This document shows, piece by piece, positions 55,369 to 64,000 of a stretch of DNA of 64,000 nucleotides. A program made the translations under genes and the position numbers. The notes under the pieces are model-generated. The model was not told the DNA's origin, did no database searches, and saw only the letters and a list, made by a program, of their open reading frames with translations. Within the stretch, counting starts at the first letter, position 1; every line of letters begins with the position of its first letter. The stretch covers positions 31,734,001 through 31,798,000 of the forward strand of contig CM066993.1 of assembly GCA_033977485.1 (NCBI GenBank), given 5' to 3'. The stretch is from Hydrangea macrophylla. Taxonomy: Eukaryota; Streptophyta; Magnoliopsida; Cornales; Hydrangeaceae.

Positions 55369-57858
55369 ATGTCCTTTGACTCCACTGAAGCTTTCATCAC
55401 TGATCTATTTGAAGATTCCATTGATAGTGATGATAATCCCATTTTTACTCCGTCTATTTCTAATCCAATGTCTGATACGGAGAGTCAACAAGGAGAGAAT
55501 GGGCATGACCTCATCGATGACGGTCAACGACCTCTACGAGAACTCTTGGCTCCTGATCGTACTGCCACACCTTCTTGTATCCGCATTCCTCCGCACACGG
55601 GTACATTCCATTTTCGTAACGGGATGATTCAAATTTTACCCACATTTCACGGGATGGATAAAGAGAAGGTGTACTTGCACATTCGAGATTTCGAAGACGT
55701 TTGTGGCACTTTCACAGATCAGACTTGTCCGAGTGACATAATCCGACTAAAGCTTTTCCCCTTCACCTTGAAGGACAAAGCAAAGTCATGGTTGTTGTCG
55801 CTCAAACCAAACTCTATTTCAACTTGGCCAGCAATTCATGAAGCCTTTCTTAAAAAATTCTTCCCTAACTGATTAACAAATGACATTTTGAGACAGATCA
55901 AGATGTACAATCAAAAAGAGGAAGAAACTTTCGCTGAGGCATGGGAACGTTTTAAGGATTTGTTACTGCTCTGCCCACATCATGGGTTTGAGAAGTGGCG
56001 AACAATAAGCTTCTTCTATGATGGCCTAAGTCCAAAGTCAAAGAAGCTCGTAGAAACTACGAGTGATGGTGAGTTTATGAGCAAAAATGCTGACCCAGCA
56101 GAAGCTCATTTCGAATGGTTAGCCGAACATGCACCAGAATGGGAAACTTAAGTGACGAGAACTCAGACCAGTTCAAGTTCAAGTAAAAAGAGTATTTATC
56201 AGTTGAAAGCGGAAGATGGCTTGATGGAAAAATACGAGCAACTGGCTCGTAAATTGGAAGTTTTAGAGGCAAAGAAGGACCCGGTAATACAATTTGCATC
56301 TGAAGAATCATGTTCGAGTTGTCTACAAATGGGGCATACCTCTCAACATTGCCAAATATACCCTGTTTATCAAGAACAGAGTCCAGTAGAGGTACACGCT
56401 GTAAATGCCCCTGGTCGTTTCAACCCCAATGATAGGTGGAGTCATCCTGGTTTTGATCAAAGAAACAGTGCTGCTGCAGCAAACCCATCTCAACAATGGC
56501 AGCCGAATAAAGGAAACCAATACCGACCTCAGAACCAGGGATACCACCAGAGTTATCAACCTCCTACCTATCAACAAAATCAAGGGTATCATCAGAATCA
56601 ATATCAACAAAATCATTCACCTCAGATCAACTACAATCAGGGGGGCAACAACCAAACCTCATCAAACACTTACGTGCCACCTTATAAGAAGGCACAAGAG
56701 GATCCTAATACACTCATGATGCAGCAGATGATGCAACTAATGAGTAAACTCAACACCAGTGTAGAGAGGTTAGCTGCCCAACAAGAAGATCGAGAACGAA
56801 CCATGTTCCCTGCACAACCAGAGCCAAATCCTAAAGGCCAACCCTCGGGATCTGGACCACATGAGGAGGCCAAGGCTGTAACTGTGTTGAGAAGTAGAAA
56901 GGAAATTGAGAAAGTCTCTTTGCCCTCACAACCTGTAGTTAGTAATGAAGAAGAGGTAGAGAATGAAGAAGAATTGGTGGAAGAAGGAAGAGAGGGCGAA
57001 ACAGTTGAGCCCAAAATAACAGTTCCTGAGGATACTGAAATAAAGAGAAGACTTGGAAAAGAACCTCTTCTCGAAGAGGCTCCCAAAAGCCCTTTTCCAG
57101 CACCATATCCTCAAAGGTTGAAGAAATCTAAACAAGAAACCAAAAGTCAGGAGTTTTTGGAGTTATTCAAGCAAGTGAAGATCAATCTCCCACTCCTTGA
57201 CGCAATTAAACAAGTGCCTTCCTACGCCAAGTTCTTGAAAGACTTGTGCACGGTTAAGAGAAAGAAAAGTGTTAAGAAGAGTGCTTATTTGGCGTGCCAA
57301 GCAAGTGCAATCGTAAAACACGACTTGCCTCCCAAGTACAAGGATCCAGGCACACCAACGGTTTCTTGCATAATCGGTCAGAAGAAAGTGAACAATGCTC
57401 TGCTCGACTTAGGATCGAGTGTGAATCTCTTACCTTACACTGTTTACCAACAGCTAGGGTTGGGAGAACTTAAGCCAACTCGCATTACTCTCCAACTTGC
57501 AGATTGATCGATTAAATATCCGCGAGGAGTTTTAGAGGATGTTTTGGTCTAGATTGACACTTTTGTCTTTCCTGTTGACTTCGTTGTTCTAGACACCGAA
57601 CCAGTCCACAATGCTAAATCCCAGATTCTGGTGATCTTTGGACGTCCTTTTCTTGCGACGATTGATGCAACTATCAAAGTGAGGAGTGGAGTAATGACCG
57701 TTGTTTTCGGGAACATGACATTGAACATCAAGATCTTCTCAAATCCCAAAATAGAGGATCTTGATGATGATGAGGAGAAAGTAAACTGGGTAGAATCAGT
57801 AATTCAAGATTGCTTTGATTCAACTGCTCATTTTGATCCTGTGGAGTATTATGACTAA
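55369..57858 (+). pseudogene. gag: Athila 2 gag-protease
   Basis: From ATG 55369 one frame runs to 57858 with stops at 55870, 56149, 57505 and 57550. The gag core shows LPTFHGMDKEKVYLHIRDFE, LKLFPFTLKDKAKSWLLSL and CPHHGFEKWRTISFFYDGL. A classical knuckle CSSCLQMGHTSQHC is at 56311-56352. A Gln/Asn-rich linker and an acidic segment follow. The protease active site is LLDLGSSVNLLPY (57403-57441), with D-L-G as in Athila 1, and the second block is VIFGRPFLATIDATI. Several stops are single C-to-T changes. The RT frame is shifted by +1 relative to this one. Confidence 0.87.
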
Positions 57859-59188
57859 CTCATGTTATGAATTGGATAGATACACTCCACAAGATGAAAT
57901 GATGAGCCAGATATGTGCTATATTGGAGGTTATTGAAGAGGAAGTTGCAAGACCAATGTGGACGGCTCAATATGAGCAACTACCGCCAAAGACCAAGTTG
58001 GCTGTGCCGTCGAACCTGCAATTTCCAGAATTGGAATTGAAAGAGCTCCTAAACGAATTGAAATATGTGTTTCTGGGAGAAGAGAAAACCTTTCCTGTGA
58101 TAATTTCATCCGTTTTAAATCACGAACAGGAAAGTAAACTGATCTAGTTGCTTAAGCAACACAGGAGTGCGTTAGGATGGACTGTTGCTGATTTAAGAGG
58201 AATTAGTCCATCCATATGCACCCACAGGATTTACCTTGAGGAAGATGCCAAACCTTGTCGTCAAATGCAAAGGCGTCTAAACCCAAACATGCAAGAGGTA
58301 GTGAAGAAGAAAGTTCTGAAATTGCTGGATGTTGGGGTTATTTATCCAATTTTGGATAGTCCTTGGGTAAGTCCGACTCAAGTAGTGCCGAAGAAAGCCG
58401 GCATTACAATGGTAGAAAATAAAGAAGGAGAATTGGTACCAACACGTGTGACCACAAGCTGGCGCATGTGTATTGATTACAGAAGATTGAATGCGGTGAC
58501 TCGAAAGGATCATTTCCCATTACCTTTCATGGATCAAATGCTCGAAAGAGTAGCGGGTCACCAATTCTACTGCTTCCTGGACGGTTATAGTGGTTATAAC
58601 CAAATTGAAATTGATCCTGCTGATCAAGAGAAAACCACTTTTACCTGTCCGTTTGGAACATTTGCATATCGCCGGATGCCATTTGGATTGTGCAACGCAC
58701 CTGCCACTTTTCAGCGGTGCATGCTGAGCATCTTCAGCGATATGGTTGAAAAGATCATGGAGGTTTTTATGGATGACTTCTCCGTATTTGGAAGCAGTTT
58801 TGATGATTTCTTAGAGAACCTCCAGAAAGTCCTGAAAAGATGTGAGGATAAGAATTTGGTCCTCAACTGGGAAAAATGTCACTTTATGGTGACAAAAGGG
58901 ATTGTCTTGGGACATATCGTGTCTGCTGAGGGAATACAGGTAGACAAGGCAAAGATCGATATAATTTCCAACCTTCCTGTCCCTACTACAGTGAAAGAAA
59001 TACGATCGTTTTTAGGTCACGCCGGTTTTTACCGAAGGTTTATTAAGGATTTCAGTGCTGTATCTAGGCCGATGTGCCAGCTCCTTGTTAAGGACCAACC
59101 ATTTGAGTGGAACAGCAAATGCCAGGAATCTTTTGATAAACTCAAACATCATCTCACAACAGCTCCGATAATGCAATCTCCGGATTAG
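57859..59188 (+). pseudogene. pol: Athila 2 reverse transcriptase
   Basis: The frame runs through stops at 58145 and 59186. It includes ALGWTVADLRGISPSICTHR, SWRMCIDYRRLNAVT, the catalytic FLDGYSGYNQIEID, PFGLCNAPATFQRC and FMDDFSVFG (both Asp at 58772-58777). After these come LGHIVSAEGIQVDKAKI and FLGHAGFYRRFIKDFS. All expected RT blocks are present and the active-site residues are intact. Only the stops and the frameshift near 57840 prevent translation. Confidence 0.9.
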
Positions 59189-59580
59189 AGTCTTCCTTTT
59201 GAGCTGATGTGTGATGCAAGTGACACAGCGATCGGAGCTGTATTAGGACAAAGGAAGGACAAGAAGCCTACTGTGATCTATTATGCTAGCAGAACTCTTG
59301 ATGGAGCTCAACAAAATTACTCTACTGCTGAAAAAGAGTTGTTGGCAATTGTATTCGCACTGGAAAAATTCAGGCAATATCTTATTGGCTCACAGATCAT
59401 CTGTTTCACTGGTTATGCTGCATTGAAGTATCTGCTATCCAAAAAGGATACCAAACAGTGATTGATACGCTGGATTCTCTTGCTCCAAGAATTTGATTTG
59501 GTTATCAAAGATAAAAAAGGGGTGGAGAATGTTGTAGCCGATCACCTCTCACGATTGACGTTTGAAGACAATTCTTCACA
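59189..59580 (+). pseudogene. pol: Athila 2 RNase H
   Basis: MCDASDTAIGAVLGQ carries the first Asp and YSTAEKELLAIVFA the Glu. At FTGYAALKYLL the usual catalytic Asp is Gly (59411-59413). VVADHLSRL supplies the last Asp. A stop lies at 59459. The missing Asp should inactivate the domain even without the stop. Confidence 0.85.
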
Positions 59581-59589
59581 ATCCATTCC

Positions 59590-60924
59590 GATCCGTGAAT
59601 CTTTCCCAGATGAACAGCTTTTTGCTGCAACCAGTTTGCCCTGGTATGCAGACATTGTCAATTATTTGGCAACAGGGGAGACCCCATCTCATTGGTCCAC
59701 CCCTGACAGAAAGAGGTTTCTATCCATCGCCCGATGGTTTTACTTTGATGATCCGTACTTGTTTAAGTACTGTGCGGATCAAGTAATTAGACGATGTGTC
59801 CCCGAGGAAGATATCTCTCAAATTCTAGCTTCCTGCCACTCAGAGGCCTGTGGTGGCCATTTCTTAGCTCAGAAAACTGCTCAAAAGGTGTTTAGTAGTG
59901 GTTTCTACTGGCCGACGGTTTTCAAAGACTGTTATGCATTTTGCAGAGCATGTGCTAGATGCCAAATGTTAGGGAGTTTATCTAAAAGAAATGAAATGCC
60001 GATGACCCCGATCATCACTATCGAAATCTTCGATTGCTGGGGTATTGATTTCATGGGGCCATTTCCACCATCCTCTCATTTTGAATACATCCTTTTGGCG
60101 GTTGAATATGTGTCCAAGTGGGTTGAGGCTGTTTCGACTAGGAGAAATGATCACAGAACGGTAATCTCATTCTTAAAAGAAAATATTCTTTCGAGATTTG
60201 GAACACCGAAAGCCATGATTAGCGATCGTGGAACCCATTTTTGCAATAGGCCTTTCGAGGCGTTGATGAAGAAATATGGGGTCAATCATAAGATTGCGTT
60301 ATCATATCACCCACAGTCAAATGGTCAGGCAGAGCTAGCTAATAGGGAAATTAAACATATCCTGGAAAAGACTGTCAACATCAACATAAAGGATTGGTCG
60401 TCACGTTTAACTGATGCTTTGTGGGCATATAGGACGGCGTATAAGACGAACCTTGGGATGTCTCCCTATAGGCTGATTTATGGAAAAGCTTGCCATTTGC
60501 CTGTGGAACTGGAACATACGGCATACTGGGCCACTAGATTGCTGAATTTTGACATTCATGAGAGTGGTACATTGAGGAAGTTACAACTCAATGAATTAGA
60601 GGAGATCAGGAATGATGCATATGATCGTGCTCGAACGTATAAATCAAAATTAAAAGCTAAGCATGATCAATCGATCCTGAGAAAGAAGCTTGAACCGAGA
60701 CAGAAAGTGTTACTTTATGATTCAAAGCTTCATCTCTTTCCCGGGAACCTGAGGTCGAGGTGGATAGGACCATTTATTGTCAAAGAAGTTTTTCCTCATG
60801 GGGCAGTAGAGATTGTTAACCCTAAAAATGGTAATGCATTCAAAGTCAATGGGCAGCGTTTAAAGCCATTTTTGGAGAAGTTCGAACCAGAATCAGAGAC
60901 CATCCAACTGGATGATCCTGATTA
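59590..60924 (+). pseudogene. pol: Athila 2 integrase, cut by solo LTR G
   Basis: The zinc domain has CHSEACGGHF and CRACARCQ. The catalytic triad is complete: Asp in WGIDFMGPF (60047-60049), Asp in ISDRGTHF (60224-60226) and Glu in NGQAELANREI (60332-60334), with 35 residues between the last two. The C-terminal part shows FPGNLRSRWIGPFIVKEVFP, a GPF-type motif, and INT-typical VNGQRLKPF. After DDPD the frame enters LTR G. No stop lies within the integrase itself, so this is the best preserved enzyme of the window. Confidence 0.9.
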
Positions 60925-63900
60925 TGTCACGCCCCGGCGTAGCAAAATAAGGAAAATTTTTCATTTCCGTTTTGGACCCGTAGGTCATGACAGGTGATGG
61001 ATCGCTTGTCCTGTACTTAGCTTAACATGTACCAGAAAACAGAGTATATAAAGCAACAGGGAGGATAATATTAAACATATTACAACTTCAAATAATATTA
61101 CATTGTCCTTTAATAAAATATCCTTAAGGCACAAACGCCTTATTCAAATTAAAAACATTATCCATATCCTTATTACAACTTTATTTAAATTAGAAAAGTA
61201 ACGCTGCAGGTTCCTCTAGCTGGCATAATCATATTGCCCTGCATAACCATTTCCTGAACATTTTGGATGTCCAGGACAAAATAAAGTCATCAGCTAATGA
61301 AAGCCGAGTGAGTATAACGAACACACAAGCAATGTATATAAAAGTACATTAACAGTTATTATAAATGTTTGGTACCTTAGAGTACGATTAATCCATTATT
61401 CCAATCATCGCATGATAACAATTAATAACAGTTTAAGTAATGAATAATTAAGACCGTGCATGAACCATGAAATCATCTCATCTCACTGACTCTTTTATCT
61501 CGATCACAATCTCTTGACTCATTCGGTCCACCTAGAACCATCCGGCACAATGCCGTTAGTTTAGAAGGTCTGTCAATATGTCTGCCGTATTTAAGTTGGT
61601 CTCGACATACCTAGACATTCAAGGTTATAATAACCTGTGGAATACTTTAATTAATCTACCGTATCTGAAGCGGCCTGGAATAATTTAAAGCTACCACCAG
61701 ACTGACCTACCGTATCAAAAGCGGTCTGGGCTCAGCCCTCTTAATTAATCTACCGTATCTGCAGCGGCCTGGAATAATTAAGGCTATCACAAGACTCTGA
61801 TTGACCTACCGTATCAAAAGCGGCCTGGGCTCAATCCTTCTTAATTAACCTACCGTATCTCAAGCGGCCTGGGATAATTAAGGTTACCCGTCCCGAGACA
61901 TTCTCACAACATACATGCTGACCAACGACCCCTTTCCATACATGCCATCTCGACTATGCAAATGAGTAATTTATTCTCTTTCTTGTTTATATAGAGGTAT
62001 CAGAGCGGGCGTACGACTTGTTCTTTCTTTACATATTTTCTTATAAAGGTATCAGAGTGATATAACTTAAATCTTTCTTCTCACATTTGCTTTGTAGACT
62101 GTTATCAGAGTGGTTTCTTCTTATCATTATTTATCGATTAAATCAACTTATCTAATTCTCGCTTTCAAAATCTATTTTCCTTTTCTTTATTAACAAGGTA
62201 CAATGTACTTAGAATCATTGAATTAACATCCACGATCCAAATTATCAAGTCACATATGAGGCAACATGTAAATTCATCAAAGAATGCTTTAATACGCTTT
62301 TTCAGCTACCGGTACGCAAGTGGGTCCACTTTAAAGCAATGCCTTCAAAAATGAGTTATAATTTTTGTAGGTAAATTACATACCAAAAGAAAGGTCTTTG
62401 AGTCTAGTTTCCAACGCTTCAAACGGCGCGCGTTTTCGAGTTTTCTAGAGGGAGTTATGGCCGTTTTACTAAAAGTCGTCAGTGCTGAAAAATGTCAATC
62501 GATTGACACTTCTGTCAATCGATTGGATTACATGTCAATCGATTGAATGACATGTCAATTGATTGAATGACATGTCAATCGATTGGATTACATGTCAATC
62601 GATTGAATGACATGTCAATTGATTGAATGACATGTCAATCGATTGAATGACATGTCAATCGATTGAATATGTTTCCAATCGATTGGAACTTCATCTTCAT
62701 CCTCCAGACGCTGTAAAAACGAGTTTTTCTTCCATTTTTCAATCTGGAACCAACCAGGTCATGTAATATACCATTCTCTTCCTTTTTTCATGTAGATTAT
62801 GAATATATAAGTTTTACATACCGATTATTACCGTATCTCTACTTATAAGTGAAAATCCGAGAGTCGTCGAAATTTCTTTTTGACCGTTCGTCGCAACCGT
62901 TACGAATTAAGGCCTAAGATTTGAAATGAAGCTTACTGGGACTATAATCTTCCATTTCCAATTTACAGAAACCATTTTGGTTGAGTTTGGTGAGAACACC
63001 ATTTTTGTACCTTCAAACTTATATATATGTATATATACGTATAACTCTAAAATTGATACCCCAGGCTTGTAGCTAATGACTAATATTACATTATAAGTGA
63101 GTTCGAAAGACTCACTGGTCTTTAGATAAGGCTGTGAGACTTGCCGAAAGAAGACGGAAATTCCGAAATATAGGCTATGGCCTCTTTGAAGCTTTGAGAG
63201 CTCACTGAGATGATTCAATTTCTGTTTTCCCTTCTTTTCGTCCAATTCCCAGAATGTACAAGTGACTGTGTGCTTGTGTTTTGAGAGATGAAGAGCAATG
63301 AAACTTGAATGTGTGTGTGTGTATATATTCTTGGCCGAGAGAGAGGGTGTGTGTGAAATGCTTATGCTTGCAATTGTCTTGTGTGTGTGTGTAGTATGTA
63401 TGTGTGTTTTTGTGTTGCAAGTGTTAATGTAGTTATAGAGGCAAAGTCACTGAATTTCACTTTGCAAGTTGCAAGTGAATTATTAGAACGAAATGATTTT
63501 GAAGATAACATTACAGCAGGTGACTGATGCGGTCACTTCACAAATAATACAGTTAGTCCGTTAAATCCGTTTGGTTCAGTTAGATCAGTTAGGTTGGTCC
63601 GGGTAGTCTAGGAAAATACCCCAAATAATTATTAGGGACCAAAAATGTAAGCAACGTGATAAAATATTTTATTAATAGTTTTAATCCCAAATTGTTGGGT
63701 AACTTAGGGGCGCAGTCTTAAGCAATATTAATTAAATTAAAAATTACTAACGGGTCACATAAAATAAAGCCATGTAATTAGAATTAATCAACATACGTGT
63801 TAATCATTTATGAAATAATATCATTATTAAAATAATACACCGTAGTAAAAGGAAATGGCATTTGTATTTAAAATTAACAACACAAGCATAATTTATTTGT

Positions 63901-63989
63901 ACTAATAATATTACCACTAGAATTAATATATAAAAATAAAAAGACATTTCTTATTTAATATTAGGGGCGCGAAAATACAGGTTGCTACA
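60925..63989 (-). mobile_element. Solo LTR G (F family relative)
   Basis: On the minus strand it starts TGTAGCAACC (63989) and ends GGGGCGTGACA (60925). It is flanked by GATTA on both sides (60920-60924 and 63990-63994). At 3065 bp with no interior, it is a solo LTR. The ends, the ctcactcggctttcatta block (near 61290) and aagcggcctgg repeats (61640-61870, about five copies spaced 45-60 bp) correspond to LTR F. A weak TATA (CTATAACT, minus, about 63432-63438) and TA/CA tracts (63000-63060, 63300-63420) are present. Confidence 0.9.
62496..62685. promoter_or_regulatory. CAATCGATTG array with exact 20-bp period in LTR G
   Basis: Ten sites start at 62496, 62516, 62536, 62556, 62576, 62596, 62616, 62636, 62656 and 62676, every step exactly 20 bp. 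Two (62556, 62616) read CAATTGATTG. The basic unit is CATGTCAATCGATTGAATGA. The 60 bp of 62521-62580 are repeated exactly at 62581-62640. In LTR orientation the array lies downstream of the probable TATA. Confidence 0.88.
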
Positions 63990-64000
63990 GATTATTCTTC

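Larger units (their letters stand above)
53612..64000 (+). mobile_element. Athila element 2, autonomous type but broken
   Basis: 5' LTR (about 53612-55233), tRNA-Asp primer site, gag-protease, RT, RNase H and integrase follow on the plus strand. Solo LTR G splits it at 60925-63989, and 63995-64000 continues it. The 3' end and any env-like frame lie outside. At least seven in-frame stops and one frameshift inactivate it. It belongs to the same lineage as Athila 1 but to a different family: the LTRs are unlike each other. Confidence 0.88.

Noticed and set aside
58148..60924. Endogenous pararetrovirus
   Set aside because: RT is followed by RNase H and a complete integrase, with LTR and tRNA-Asp primer site, so it is an Athila retrotransposon.

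Overview
The window is a stack of plant LTR retrotransposons with no recognisable host gene. Every identifiable coding stretch is a Ty3/gypsy gag, protease, RT, RNase H or integrase, or an accessory gene carried by such an element. The lineages (Tat with two RNase H domains, Athila with a tRNA-Asp primer site, a Tekay/Del-like chromovirus, TRIMs, a hAT-type MITE), the GT-AG introns and the plant mobile domain point to a flowering plant, probably a repeat-rich eudicot. The species cannot be named from the sequence.

Layout. 1-8719: left part of Tat element A (minus strand), with 5' LTR, leader, gag remnant and 3' UTR but no pol. 8720-11640: eroded Tekay-like pol/gag C (minus), cut inside integrase by A. 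11660-12995: 3' end of a plus-strand Tat element D, carrying a 42-bp minisatellite and a polypurine tract. 12996-14530 and 48139-50510: two halves of one D LTR, split by a 33.6-kb insertion block. That block is TRIM1 (14531-15040), then TRIM2 (15047-15339 and 47963-48133), with Tat element B (15340-47957, minus) inside TRIM2. B is itself broken by a truncated LTR E (25402-30503), which holds solo LTR F (27293-29564), and by the gag-protease Athila element 1 (35194-43575). 50511-53611: leader and gag of D. 53612-64000: Athila element 2 (plus), broken near the end of integrase by solo LTR G (60925-63989). Target-site duplications support A1 (CCTGT), F (TATGA), G (GATTA), B (GTGCT/GTGTT), the TRIM pair (AGTGT at the outer ends only) and the MITE (GTTTTACC).

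Two things stand out. First, element B carries an antisense module between integrase and its 3' LTR: a spliced plant-mobile-domain gene followed by a DUF7745-like gene, both decayed by stops. Second, nearly every LTR family here has a short, helically phased array of palindromic sites upstream of its TATA box. Tat LTRs carry AGTGCC/GGCACT half-sites, mostly every 11 bp. The F and Athila-2 LTRs carry CAATCGATTG every 20 or 25 bp, and the related LTR G carries it every 20 bp downstream of its likely TATA. The Athila-1 LTR carries TCGCGCGA. An 11-bp array homologous to the Tat LTR array also lies just upstream of the antisense mobile-domain gene. My inference is a candidate element-specific control or anti-silencing circuit linking LTR promoter and antisense gene.

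All coordinates and repeat counts were read by eye; domain names rest on motif recognition, not on database searches.
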